Position numbers and translations under genes: made by a program. From Anastrepha obliqua (taxonomy: Eukaryota; Arthropoda; Insecta; Diptera; Tephritidae), in assembly GCF_027943255.1 (NCBI RefSeq), contig NC_072894.1, positions 134,593,601-134,657,600 of the forward strand: DNA of 64,000 nt, read 5' to 3'. Under the pieces are notes generated by a model that searched no databases, was not told where the DNA came from, and saw only the letters and a list, made by a program, of their open reading frames with translations. Shown here one piece after another: positions 44,295-59,200 of this stretch; position 1 is the stretch's first letter; each line of letters opens with the position of its first letter.

Positions 44295-47200
44295 ATGAAT
44301 GCGACCTTGAACCTTAACGCGAATACATCAAGTGACCGGCTGCAATGGTCACTTCATCAAAGCAACAACAATAACAAAACCACATACCACTTTCCCCACA
44401 CGACGGCATCGTCGAGACTTGGTAGCGCAGCTGAAAGCGATGAAGAGGAGAAAAAAGAAGCCGAACATAGACAAGCCAATGACTCCTATACAACTAACAG
44501 CACTCCAACTCGAACACCTGCGCTCTTTTTCGATGAGGAAAATCTGCTGATGGAGAGCACTTCTCGAATAGGAGCCAATTCCAACACATTTCCGCCAAAA
44601 GCGTTGCATAAAAGTAATAGTTATTGTGGTGTCACGCGTTCAAAGTCGACCGTACTTAAGCGGGATAGCATGAATGGCCGTATTGCTACCAGTCTTACGG
44701 ACGACGATATAGGCACTAACAATTACAGGGTGACACTTTACGCAGCTGCAACACCCAATAATGATTTTACATCCAATATGCCTAACAACTACGACGACGA
44801 TGCGATCGTCGATCTTCCTGATGAAAACGATCTGCTAATGCCATTCGGAACTGATGCTGGTGACGGTGTCGGTGTCGGCGGTAGCAGTACCAACAGTGCA
44901 CCCAGCGCCCGACGAAGTGTTTGTAGTACGAGTAAGGCGCGTAACCCGTTTTTCAACCGCATAAGTCACAACCGAAAATGCTTTGTGGGACTTCTGTTGT
45001 TGCTAATAGCATTTTCGGCGTTTCTGATACTCGCATATCTAACACGTGATTATACAAAACAACTTCTATTGTGGATCGAAATGCAAAACCCCTGGATTAT
45101 AGTGGCCATATTGATAGCGTTGTTTGTTTTGGTTAGCTTTCCGATAGTGGTGGGCTATTTTGTGCTTATGCTAACTTCCGGTTACTTGTTTGGAGCGTTA
45201 AAGGGTGCCCTAATTGTGATAGTAGGTGCAAACATCGGTGTCGCCGTTTCTAATTTGGTTATTCGCAATTTACGTCATCGCATACCGATTCATAAGTGAG
45301 TATTTACATACATACATACATATATTTAACCAAATATTCATTATGAGCAATTTTTGTTAACTTAAGTAATTAAGCCATAATAGAATTTTACAAAAATGGA
45401 GATCTTCACCAGAAAAATTTCACAAAAAATGATATCTACTTTTTAGGGTTGAGTTCGAACTCCTTGTTGATTTGACTTTTCGGGGTCAAATTGAAGGTCA
45501 GTTCAAGATCAAACGTTGAATATTCACCAGAAAAAAAAATCAAAAACAATATATACACATTTTTAGGGCTTAGTTGAAAGTCGTTGTTCATGCTGGGTCA
45601 AATTGAAGGTCAGTTCAAGGTTAAAAAATAACCTACTCAATAAATAAAAATAGGAAAAATGGCGCAATTTATTCTTAAGGCCGAATGGTTTATAGCTAAT
45701 AGCTAAAAGCACCGAAAAGTAGTAAATATATTACCACTTTATATAAATAAAACCGTTTTTCATGTGCCTATGTACATATATAAATAAATACATAAATTAT
45801 ATTTACCAAAGATAATGCAGTTTTAACAACGTGGAAAAATCAAAGATGACCTGACTGCCTGTTCATATTAGTTGTGTTCGATAACAAAATTAGCCATCAA
45901 ATCAAGTCATGAGCGTAAGCGAAAATTGTCTCGAAAAGAGCAGAAAAAGCAAAAAAGTTAACGGATAATTTACCATCACGTGAAAACCCCGGTAGAAGAA
46001 TTAGCAGCTGAGATTTTTCTAACTGTAAACTACTTATAGTTACCTAAGTCGCTTCGTTAGCTTTTACTCGTTTTCCGATTAAACTAAAAAATCAGTAGCA
46101 CTTTTGTTTGAAAAGTATCAAATAATCACTTTGGGCAATATTTGTATTAGTCTACTCGCTGTAAAATCATGTTTCAGCCTTTCTCTCCCCTTCCTTACAC
46201 ACATATCAACTTTCAATTGCCCAAACATCACATGAGGTACGAGGTACTTCGCTTACTTCGTAATGCATCTATTTACATAAGTTGAAAAACATACTAAATT
46301 ACTTGGTGCTCAATGTGCGTGGCAGTAGTTCCCCCTCACACTCAACTTCAATCAATGAACACACAATTCTTGTTTACCACAATCATTTGTCTATCAAGCG
46401 ATGTTATTGCTATGTCTGTCCGTCAATTACAATCAACAAGAAATTAAATGAAATAAAGTACGAACTGGCCAACACATAAAATACTTTGTTGATGGGTGAT
46501 TCCATACTATTGAAAATCACCGCCCCTCTTGCGAAAGTGAGTGAAGGATATAATAAATTATTCTATTTAGACTATTCTAATTTATTTCGCTACTCACAGC
46601 AGGTCAAGTGCTTGAATTAACTAGTAAACTAGTTTCAACCTGAGTGATTCTGTGCTACTCTAAACAAGCACTGGCTTGAATCAGTCTCAAGTGCATATGC
46701 ACATGTACGTATATTTATATAATATGTAGTTGTATATGAACTAAGCAGGACTTGAAACAGAAATGTGTGCTATAGAAAGTCAACTCTATCGTACAACTCG
46801 TATAATGGCAACTTATTGTGAAAAATTTCCGTTAACATCTAAAAAATCTGAAGAGCCGAATGTTATACCACAAAAATCTTATCAGTAGCTAATTCCCTTT
46901 ATTCCATTCGCATATCTTAAGAGCATTTATGAATTTATTGGATTATTGTTTCCCATAAAAAAAATTATCACACGGTGGCAATTCAACTATATTGATAACT
47001 TATAAGCTGTAAAGTAGTAGTTCGAAATAAAAAAAGGAGGCGTACAATAAAATAAAAGGCGAATAAGAGTTTTGTATACCATAGTTTTTTTATGATCTGA
47101 CAATGTGTAAACTTCATTCAAGTTAAACATTTTTATCACACTGACTTTCATCTTCCGTTATGTGTGAAAAATAGGTTTCATAAATCGGTTGCTAGTCAAA

Positions 47201-50200
47201 ACTGCCATTACAAAACACACAGCTGACAAAGCGTAATGAAGCGTTGTGAAGCGTAATGCCACCTTTGAATTGCCGTTCAGCATGGCTAACTAAAGAAATC
47301 AATTAAAAAAAATAATACGTTCTGGATATTGGAGTAGGTTAAACTCCTACATATCCAGAATCGACCCCGACATACTAAACATATGTCCAGGATGTGAAGG
47401 CACCCCGCACGACACTAACCACCTTTTCACATGCCCCAACAAACCCACTCATCTAACACCCCTCTCCCTCTGGACCCAACCCGTCGAAACAGCCAGTTTC
47501 CTGGGCCTACCGTTAGATGAGCTAGACGAAGACGACCGGTAATTACACTACACTGACAGGGCGAAGATACTGCTACAACAACAACAACAAAAGAAATCAA
47601 TTCAGATCTTCTACTTAAGCCAATACTCATGTGACGACCGCCGTAGTCGAATTGCAAGTAAAAATTATATTTATATAAAGCAAGGAATTTTTTTTGTCGC
47701 TAAGTGCGACCTGTTTATAGTGTTTCTGCTTCCATGAGTCTAGGGCTGCTTTTGTGATATCTCCATATGGTTTTTGCAGTGTGTGACCGATACATTTCCA
47801 CTTTCGCCGTCGGATTTCAAGATGAACACGTATCTGCTTCGTTGATGCCCAGAGGTCGGTGTAAGTGATGATATCAGGCCAGAAAACACGCCCAGTTTTG
47901 CAAAGCCTGCGATTGATAAATACCCGGAAATACCCGGTCTCACACCCATACAAAACAATAGACTTTACATTAGATTCAAAGATTCAACACAACGTGACCC
48001 TTCGATATTCAAGTGCGAATGAAGGTTGCCGAGCCGCCATTTTTGTTGATAACGCTTCCGAGATAGCTTCCGAGAACTCATCATTTGGGTCTAATAGAAA
48101 TGTGAAACCTATAGGAATTTTGCAAACTTTATTATTATCGCACACGAATTTGACATCAAACATTTTCAACCTGTTAGGCCCGTTTAAGTCTAGCATTAAT
48201 TTAGTGCTCTTTGATCTATTTGACGGTCATAGTCGATAATTTTTAAAGGAATACCCTTCGAATCCTATCAAGTTTGTATGTCACGAATCTTATCACAATT
48301 TTTTGTTTTGAGAAATTCGATAGCCATCTAAATATCAGTAAAAACTTATATTTGTAGATATGTTTACTTGATATTATCAAGAAAAATCAATTGAGCGGTT
48401 ATCCATAAATATGTGTATAGACCCTCCCATCAGAAACAATGTGATATGAATAACCGTTTGTACTCACTCCTTATTCATTTTTATCTTGGCAATAGAAAGC
48501 ACGAATGAAACACAATCATTGGACTGCTAGGGAGTCTCTTAAAGTTAAGATATTACTTATATAAATATCTGCAGTAACTTGATAATTTATGTATGCTGTT
48601 CAGTCTGTTATAAATCTTGGAAATCTACATTAAGGCAACATGTAGCGATTCATAATCCCATTCTATATGCAAAGAATACATAAAATTTGCAGATTTTGGT
48701 TATTTTGCTACAGTTGTTTTTTTCTCCCGTTCATACTATGTTCATATGCTGTAAAAAAAATTGTTTGTCTGCGAGTTATCTTCGTTTATCTTAATTAAAT
48801 TATTCCAATAGCTCCACAATAGGCCCATATTGCGATAATTTTCGGGCTTCATCCGAAATATTTTGGCCTCAACCACCAAGTTTGCTATTCAACGGAGTCA
48901 CAGATATCTTTCTTTATGGTTTTAAAAGTTCATTCTGTTATTCAAGTCTATAAATTATATAGGTATATACCATAATTCATGGTTCTTAGTAATTTATTAT
49001 CATTCTATTAGATCACCTTATTCTTCCACACACAATCAACAAAACGTTATCGCTATTTAGTTAGAGCTTCGGCACCTTTGTTGTATTATACATAGAACAC
49101 CGGTTATCTATTTAACCATTTTCTAAATCGCAATGACATGTCTATGAGCACTTAACACTTCACTTTACTAGATTTATGTGAAAATCTACAAAGGCACGCG
49201 ATCAATCATTCGCGAGCTTAACACTTGAAAATACTTTGAAAAAAAAAATACATACCGAAAAGGATAGGTAAAGTGTATTTTTTTGTTTTAATATAAGATA
49301 ACTTAAATCATATTTCACTGTCATTATGAAAGGTGCCGCAAAATTAGTCAACCAATTTGGTTTCTGAATAAAAAAAAAACTTTTTTACTAAATAAAAACA
49401 ATTATTTTGAGGATTTGGAAATTTTTATTTTGGCCTTTACCTAAATCGTGCGGTGTGATGATTAATTTTGCACCACCTTGTATATGTTTTCAATTTATTT
49501 TACTCCACATTTCATATATCCGCATGTGAGCTACATTGCATTCAAGCTCTTAGTAAATTCATTCCCTAATTTAATAACAATGAAATTCGTATCACGAGCC
49601 GCAAAAAATGTTGCACACCCTAGTACTTGTGCTGCTTAATCGTTGTGCGTGTATCAACCCTCTGTACCTTCTTTTTTTATTGCAATCAATTAATAATCGG
49701 TGTGTGGGGCGTTCGCTTTGTGAGAAGACACTTGAACTGAGGTCTATGACTTCCAAGCAGCAGCAATTATGTAGTATTGATTGACATATTGGGAAAATCA
49801 GCTGGATTTAATAATCAATTAGTAATCAGGCACTATCGCTATATGTAAGTGGTTATACTTGTGCACATACATGCATAACAATATATATGTATAAGCAGTG
49901 TTTGTTATTGAAAATTAACTGTGATCACCTTCACTAGGTTACCTAAAGCTGCAATTATTAAGTAATAAGTATGAAATTAATTACATTTTGTGGCACAAAT
50001 ATTAAAATAAAATATTACTTTTATAAAGCACTATAAAATATTTTATTGTATATTAAATAAAACTATTGTAAAATAAATAAAAATTCTAGAAAAATAAAAA
50101 AATAGGTAAATCAAAATATTTCCTAATACACGTTTCCACGACAGTCGGTTCTACGTTACCGAAACGACCCGGATTTATATCCAAGGACTGTCACTCCAGC

Positions 50201-53200
50201 AGCATTCCCCGTATTATGGGGAATGTTTATGTTGCAACAACAACAACAACATTTCTTAATACAAAATATTGCCAGTTTTTCCATCCCACATATAAAATAA
50301 TTTTTGTTCATGTTTGTGACTCGTACAAATTATTACTTACTCAATGATGCAATGCATTCCCACAAGAATTGGATTAATGGATTGGATGAAGAAATGGATT
50401 GAAGACTATTTTATACAACTTTTTTTTTTTAATAATACGTATGCGAATACTTTCAATATTTTTGTTTTGGATTTAAATTAGGGCAAACTCTCTTTTTATA
50501 TCCAAAAAATGTGAGGGGAATTGACAACCCCATGATTGTTCATTAGAAAAAAAATTGTTAAAAATAAAATTTGATTAGATCGCTGATAGGGCAAAAATGA
50601 TGGAGCACAACAAATCACGAAAAGTGAAGCACTTAGTTTGTCAAATGATGGACGAACTTCGGGATGAAATAGCCCACAATAATAATAATAAAAAATGTAT
50701 GTATTTAATATATGAAATGTTCAGAAAATAAAGATAAATACAATAATATAATTATTCGATTTGTTATGGCTAGTTAATTACTGAAATTGTCACAGTTCTT
50801 GCAAAGTATATACAGGTTGATTGAAAAATAAGAAAGCAAGAATAAAAGAACACGAAATTTTAGATGCAACTATTTTTTTTATTCAATATAATCTCTCTCA
50901 ACTTCAAAAGACATATTCCAATGATCCTTTAATATTTTAATACGATATTTGTAATGATTTTCCGGAAGCTCTGAAAAATTCTGTTCGATAGCTTTTTATT
51001 GCATTATTAACGAATGCGGCACTAACTTTCCGAATAGCTTTTAGGTATATTATTCTGTATGTAAAATTTGGAGTACTCATTTAACTTAGATGCACATGGT
51101 ATCGCAAATTTCACGCTTACTCAGACTTGGATCTTCATAAAGAGTTTCATACGCCTACGCAATGATTTCTGATCTTGCTGCACTTTTTGGACGTCCACTA
51201 CGCGGCTCATCTTCAATACTTGTATAACCTCTTTCAAGCGCTAAAATCCTCCGATAGGCAGTGGTAATGAAGGAGCAGATTTCTGTTGTTTATCAAACTT
51301 TCAAAACAAAAAAATGTATCACTGCAACGAATATCTTCTCATTGCAAAAATGTACACTGACACGTCAACTTTAAATGCATTGTAAACAAGAAATGCATTC
51401 ACAGATCGAAATACAATCTTGTGTGTGTTGAAATGAAAGATGAAATATTGAAATGGCTTAAGGGGGTCTTCTACCGTCACGGTTTGAAAAAATCGATTTT
51501 TTTTTTTTTAGATTTTTTAAAAGCTACTAATGTTAAGAGTATGCTATAAAGAGGGTTTTATGAAAAACATGTTCCTTCATGAGCATTTCGGGGAGAATAC
51601 ATGCATGCTGCAATCATGTGTTATACCAAACTTTATCTTTAAACGCCTTTTCCCGAAAGTTGACTTTTTTCAACTTTCTGGTCACACATCTACTATAAAT
51701 ATTTGTCGAATTCATTCCATCTTTTTTCCAGTTATTCAGTGAACATCTCGCTATGTTTTCCCAGACCACTTTTTTCAATTTTTGATTAGTTTAATTTTGC
51801 GGGCCTCTAAAGTGTAAAAAAAAGAGGAAATTTTCAAACTTTTTTTTTAAAATCACGCATTTTTTACAAATTTCAAAATATTTAAAATCGCCACTGGGAA
51901 AACATAGCCAACGCTACACTTTATGATAAAAAAAAAATTTTTTTGATTTCAGATAAGTAAAATGGTCGATCGCGTGCCACAAAGTCGCCTAGGACATTTT
52001 TACAAAGGCAACCTCGAGGACGGTTCAAGGACACAGGGCCAAAGAATTCGATTTGAAAAATATATTTTTAAATAGTGCAAACTTGTGTAAATTAAATAAA
52101 AAAAATCTGATTTCATTATCTCAAGTGGTTGCTTTGTAATATATCCCAAAAATAGGCCCGAGATTAAGGCGCGACGGTAGAAGACCCCCTTAAACAAACA
52201 GTGATCCGAAAAAAAATATACACTAAAGGGTTTTATATTTGGCATGCGTTATCTCTAGAGCCACTTAAACTTTAAAGTTGTAGTCAACAAAAATATCGCT
52301 TTCAAGTTATAAGGCAAAATATACCACTCGATGTTATAAAAATCTCCGGCAAAAAAACCGAAAGCTGTATTATGCCAAGGGTGACCACACAAAGTACTAG
52401 TTATTGTATTAGTTTTAATTAATAGTTACTGTATAGGTTTTTTTTTGCCCTCGATAAAGGAGCTGATTTTGTTTTTTTAAGTTTTGGGTAATAAAACAAA
52501 TTTCTCAAAATACGTTTTACTACTTATTGCGCGAAATAAAATAGCCTTTTATTTGCAACTTTAAAGTTTAAATTGTTTTAAAAAATACACCCAATTCTCT
52601 TTTTAGACGAATTGGATTTAACACGAGTTAAAAAGAGAATAAATTCTTTTTTACACGAATTATTTTGTTTTAACACGATTCTCAATGTTTTATGAATTTT
52701 TCTTGAAATAATTTGAGATTTTTGACGCAAGTAGGAAGCATTTAAATATTGTAAGTCTCTGAGACTCGGTAGATTTTGCCCTCGCCGTTTAATAATTTAT
52801 TTCTTATAATATATTTTATGAATTAAAATGTATAAGCACGAAATAAATTCTTAAGGCCCTCGCCTTGTTGTTGTTGTTATTTTAACAGTATTGGTAGCCC
52901 TGTCAGTGGAGGCATATCACCGGTCATCTTCGTCTAGCTCATCTAGGGGTAGGCCCAGGAAACATGCTGTTTCGACAGGTTGGGTCCAGAGGGAGAGGGG
53001 TGTTAGATGAGTCGGTTTTAGGGGGGCATGTGAAGAGGTGGTTAGTGTCGTGCCGGGTACCTTCACATGCCGGACATGTGTTTGGAATGTCGGGGTCGAT
53101 TCTGGATATGTAGGAGTTTAACCTGCTACAGTATCTAGAACGTAGTTGCAATGGTATTTTTTGGGCGTGTAAAACGGAAACGAAAAAAGATTTTTTAATT

Positions 53201-56200
53201 TTGTTTTGCATATTTTATTTTTTGATCCATTGTCACACTTTGTTCGTTAAAAAATTTGTCAGCCTTCCAAAAATGGTCTTCACATAGACAACACAGATAT
53301 AGCCGGTTCTTCTCAACCGATTTTGATGAAATAAAATTTAAATGAGGTTGAATTGATGTCGTTATCATGTGAACTACGATGATCGGGGAAAATTTTGTTT
53401 AGTATTTTTTTCGGACCTTTAATGTCAAAAAAATGGGTCAAACGGTTTTTCATTTTGAACGCCCGCCATTTTGTCAAATTTAATTTTTTTAAAGATCGTG
53501 GTTCACACGATAACGACATTCATACTGAACAACAACCTTTTTGTCTCTTTGATTTCAGACACCTGTGAGTCCCGGGACCTGTGTCGCCAGCGACATACCT
53601 TTTTTTGGAAAGAACTATTTTTTAACAATGGATCAAAAAATTAAATACTGAAATTAAAAAATAAAAAAAATCTATTTTTGTTTTCGTTTTACACGCTGTT
53701 AAAGAAACAGCCGAACACTCTAAAAAGATTTTTTTTAATTGTTTTCACCTAATTCTCTCTGCTTGCACGATATTTTTTTACACCAATTTATTGGGAGCAT
53801 ATCTATTGTGTAAAAAGAGAATTATGTGTAAAGCATGTCAAAGACATTTTTTCAATTTTTTTATATCTTTTTAATTTTTGTTTTAATTTTTAATATTTTT
53901 CTTATTCACTGTAAATGTCATAATTTTATTTTCTGCGCTCAAACAACAAATTAAATCATTGTTTTTATTTCGTTATTAATATAATTAAAATTTTAATTCC
54001 ACACTACCGTGTCGCTTTCCCTTTTTGCTTTCAATAATTTTCAACCAATCTGTATTTTTCCTTGTTTGCATGCATGTATTTATGTAGCCATTACGTGCTT
54101 CCTTTAAAGTCGATTTCTTATTATTTATTCAGTTTGGAAAGTAAATTTATAGTTTTAGAATTTCTCATTTATTCATTTTTTATGACGCCTGCTACACAGG
54201 GAAATGGGAAAGGTTAAATAAAATTAGAATAAGCAAACCTTCGGCCGCAGTTTTAGTTTGCTTTTGCAGACTGTTTTTATTATGTTTTCATTTGCTATTT
54301 TTAATCTTCTGTTTGTTTATATTCTTGAATTCAAGAAGCAAATTATCACATGAAAAATACTTCAATCGACTCGAACTGAAAGCAACTTTCCTACATTGAT
54401 AATTTGTTTGTTTTATTTTACTTTTTATTTTCAGAATAATAAAAAACGAGACTGGTCGTGCTATACTGCGCGTAATTTCTGGACCAAAAGCATTCAGAGT
54501 AGTGTTATTCACACGCTTAACGCCCATTCCATTTGGCTTGCAAAATACGATATTTGCGGTAAGTTCTAATCAAATGTTGTTGTTTTTCCTCTATGACTTT
54601 TGCAAGTAAAAGCCAAAAAAAATATAGATTAATGTAAAAAATGCATATCCACATATGAAATTCATACATACATGCATACGTGTGTGTATGTGTGGACGCC
54701 TACCAGCCGATTTCCATCAATTTCAACCATAAGTAAAGTTTTTGTGGGGAGTGGTAGATACTGTGGTAATTCAACAACTGTATATTTTTGAGGAATATTT
54801 TTTTTCTATATATTCGTTATTGCTGTATGAATGCGAGCTTCTACGGCTAGTCATAATTTAACGTGTGTTGGCAATAAAAAAGTGTATATGTGTTCGTAAT
54901 TCTTGTGCCCATATTTCAATGCTTTGTTTAACTTAAAACAATAAATTCGAATTTTTTTTTTAATTTTGTTCGCTTCAACTCATATTTTAATTTATATTCA
55001 TGCATATATAAATGCACGCATTTGTGGGTAAGAGCAAGCGTGAAGAGAATGGCACGTGCTCCGAGCAGGTGCACTCCTAATGAATGCAGAACCATGACTA
55101 TTTCGCATTATTGTTTCGTGCCAGCAAACAAGTAATGATTCGTAGTCAAATATTTTTCAGTTATTATAACACCGGAACGTTATTATTACACCCTGCCTAG
55201 GAATTTCCAAGTTTTGTAATCGAGTAAACATGCAAATGTATTGGTGGTTAGCATCAGGAGGGGGTTCTTGACATGCAGCGCAATCCTATGCATTTTGAGT
55301 ATGTCGAGGTTGGTGGGATGAATTGATGGAGGAGTATTCTGCGAAAAGCTCCCCATCAAACTCAAGTTCAGGTTACCGCACCACTGCAGTGTATTCTAAG
55401 CTAAAGGCTTTGCGACAACTCAACCAGAGCTGGGCAAGTACACAAACTTCTAAAGTCGCGAAATCTTTCTGGCCACGTGCGGATTGTAGGCCCCACAGAG
55501 AGCTTTTGAGGTAAACAAAACCTGAGCGTTCGAATTTTGTGGGTGCCTTTACGGAACATTTTCTGCGAGGTATGCATGCTGTGAGACTCGTCATAAGTCC
55601 TTGAGTCCTTTTTGCATCAGCTGTATGGAAGATGTGGTGGAGTGAGCTCAGCGCCTTCTCCTTAGCTGCCCTGCTTTCCCGTGGCTAATATTTAAGTAAC
55701 TTGGTTCTTATTTCTTTACTCTGTACGCCTGATAAAGCATTAAAAACCCATTAGAAACCTGATGAACTTTGTCAGTAGTATGAAGCGGAACTCAGTCATT
55801 GTTTAGTCGTCATTAACAAATGCACTCCTTATTCATATTAACTATAGCAGTATTAATTGCATTCTTCAGAGAAGAAATGGTGTTATCAGGATGCTTCTTG
55901 GTTTCACGCTCTACTAAGCTTTATAAGTAGTAATGCAGGGGATTCAGGTCTGGGGAGTTAAGCAGACATAAGTTCGGTGTTAAGCGGTCATAGAAATTTT
56001 CAGTCTTCCAATCTTGTGTCGCAATCGCTTTGTGTGCAGAAGCAAAGTCTAGCTCAAATATGTATGGGCTATCACCGCTTGCACTATCAATCCAGGGTTT
56101 CACTACTGTCTCAAGAACCTCGATGTGTGCTGCGCAATTCACTTGAAATGCTTGAATAGAGAAGTGCGGTGGCATGACATGTCCTTTGTTGCTCACAACA

Positions 56201-59200
56201 CCTAAAACCATAACAATGGCTAGAAACTTTGTGTGCAGGACAACAGGAACTTCTGTAGGATAGGAACATAGCCATCAGTCATTTATGCGGTTGATCTTTT
56301 GGTCTTGGTCACAATTTTGTTCAGCAGAAAAAAACCAGAACACCTCAGGCCAAATATTTAATTTTGTTTAGAAGCCGTTTTGATCGGATAACTCGTGTTT
56401 GCTCCGACATAAACTGACTTCTGCGCATAACATAGGATTTATATCGGAGATCTTCATGGGCACTCCACAGATAACACCCTCAGAAACATTACGCTCCCTC
56501 GCAAGGGCCGTCATTGATTTTAAAGTGTCGTCGTAAATGATCGCGTGACAGTTTTATGTTTATGGTTTTTGCCTGTCTGATTATCTTTAGCGCCAGTTTT
56601 AAGCGTTAAGAAGCTTTATCGAGAGCAATTTATTGGCTGCCCTAGTAATCACGCACAAACCCACTCGACTACGGCAGTCGCCATATTAATATTTTATTAC
56701 TATTTGTCGCTCGAAGACAGCCAGAAAGGGCTGAAGGGTGAATTACTAACTATCGGTATGATAATATACAAATGTGCACATATGTATATAAGGAGTAAAT
56801 CCACATTTTATTTTTTTACTTAGTTATTAACTCATATTAAGAAGTCCTGCCCCAGTGCGGAAGATAGTGCAGGAGGCGAGTTTATTAGATACGTATTTTT
56901 GTAGGCTTAAACCAAATTGCTGGAATTAACAAGTCCAATCGATTTCCGCCCGACAATGTTAACCTGTTATTATGCAATAGCTTAAATGGCTATTATCCTA
57001 AAGTTAAACGGACATATGTTTTGTAGTACTTTTGTTTGTGCTTGTGTTTGTCGGGGAAAACTTTCCTTGCTTGCCATATTTAAATAGATGGGTAGTTAAA
57101 ATCGAAAATAAAACAAATTACATTTCGAAGTTCGAACTGCTACTATGTAATTTCGCTAATCTTTTTCACCCATGTGCGTATGTACATTTGTATATGTCTG
57201 CATTTGTCATAAATTGCTAGTGAACCAATGATTATTACATTACACTGTAGATACAGTATTTACTGCCATTAAATTGCAGTTAGTTACGCAAACAGCCTGT
57301 GAGGCAAAGCCAGTACGAGTACGTATTTGATTTAAAATGTTTAAACACGTTTTTCCTAAGTGAAACTTGAATTGTTGCTATTGCCTAAATTCTCAAAAGC
57401 AAATAATAAAAATAAATACAATAAAGTTAAGCTCTAATGCATAAATAAACGAAATAAAAGTAGAACGAAGCGAGTTTACTAAGTTTTTTATGTTTTTTAC
57501 GCTTTGCTGATTGCACGAACTGTAAACGTAATTAAATTTTTTTACTTTTTTACTTATTAAAATTTGTTTTTTTATTTATTTTTTTTTTTAAGATAATTTG
57601 ACGCTCGGATACAATGTCTCATATTCACATACTTACAACCGAATTGATAATAAATTAAACATCAACATTTGTTGTATTTTTGCTCAAGGAACCCACAACT
57701 TTTCGTAGATTGTGAAAGTAATGATTTTATTGTGCAGCTACTCGTAAATGCTTTATGGAAGTGTATTTGTATGTGTTAATACATGTCAGAACGTCAATTG
57801 TATGCGTATACAAATGTATGTATAGAAATCTATTTATAACTAGTAACTTGTATATTCACAGCTTGTTTTTGTAAGCCTTGAAATGGCAGATGGTTTTTGT
57901 TATTTCATGCCTGAAATATACTCGGGAATTCATCATTGCCTGTTAGCACGTACTTGTAGTATTCATTTTTGTCGTTCAACAACTTCTGAGTGATTTCAGG
58001 TTAAACCACTTCGTTGGCATTAGAAAGGTAGCGGGCACTTTTCACCACCTTATTTCGCATGGTTTTCCATGTTTATTATGCCCACATTGGACCTCTTTTG
58101 CAATCTTCACCTCTTGTAATATTTGGTTTTTTGGCCTGGACTATGTTAAATTCACGTCCGAGTTCGAAAAAGCCAGTCTGACTAGAGCCGGGTGTCTAAT
58201 GGAGGGTTAAGTTAATTTGTATGCCCGCTTTTTCGTTTATTTGCAAACAAATTCCTTTCAAAACTGCAGCGCTGCTTTCTTTTCCTTGTAAATACTCATT
58301 AAATTGCATTGCCAATAATCTCCACCTACATATGTAAGCCTGTGGTCTATGGCCTTTTGCCAACATCTCACGGCAACGGATCGATTGCATTTCATTATGA
58401 CAACCACCGACTACTTCAAATTTCCATCAGCTGAAAGCATTCGTCCACTAATTTTGTGCTTGATTTTTGGTAAGGTACTTATACTCCAAAAAGTCTCGCA
58501 CAGTGGTAATAGTCACTAAAATTATTCATCCACATATCCACTGTTGTTCGCACAGTGGGAATAGTCACTAAAATTTCATTATGACAACCACCGACTACTT
58601 CAAATTTCCATCAGCTGAAAGCATTCGTCCACTAATTTTGTGCTTGATATTTGGTAAGGTACTTATACTCCAAAAAGTCTCGCACAGTGGAAATAGTCAC
58701 TAAAATTATTCATCCACATATCCACTGTTGTTCGCACAGTGGGAATAGTCACTAAAATTATTCATCCTCATATACAAAAAAAATCGTTCGAGGATCTTTT
58801 TAATAAATTACATTCATTCTGAAAATTAGGCTTTAAAAACTGCAAAAAAATTGGTTTAATGCCTACTAACCTTAAAATATGTATACATAGTCTATACGAA
58901 TTTGTTATATTCATTGGCTTAATAAATAAATAAATAGACCAAAATAAAATTCATTCATGCAAAAAAAATGTAGTTTTTGGAGGCTTTCCTGACATTTAAT
59001 TTTGCCCCATTTTATTTAATTTTACTTTATTTGAAGTCGTTTTTATTTTGCTTTGTTTTTCTCTACAGTTTAATTTAATTTATTTTATTTTCTTTACTTT
59101 TTTATTATTTTTTTCTTTATTTTTTTTATATTATTTTTGTTCTTTTTTTCTATTTTTTCTTTATTGTTTGTTTTTTCTTATTTATTCTATGGATTTTTAT

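Larger units (their letters stand above)
52587..53829. repeat. possible outer inverted-repeat element
   Basis: The left edge ACACCCAATTCTCTTTTTAG and the reverse complement of the right edge, ACACATAATTCTCTTTTTAC, are inverted matches of about 20 bp. Similar 'ATTCTCT' and 'TTTTTTACACGA' motifs are repeated inside each end. If real, it encloses the LINE copy and the foldback element below. No flanking duplication established. Confidence 0.4.

Noticed and set aside
47984..48196. 71-codon minus frame after the RTE-like LINE fragment
   Set aside because: Does not align by eye to a reverse transcriptase and has no motif; could not be assigned.
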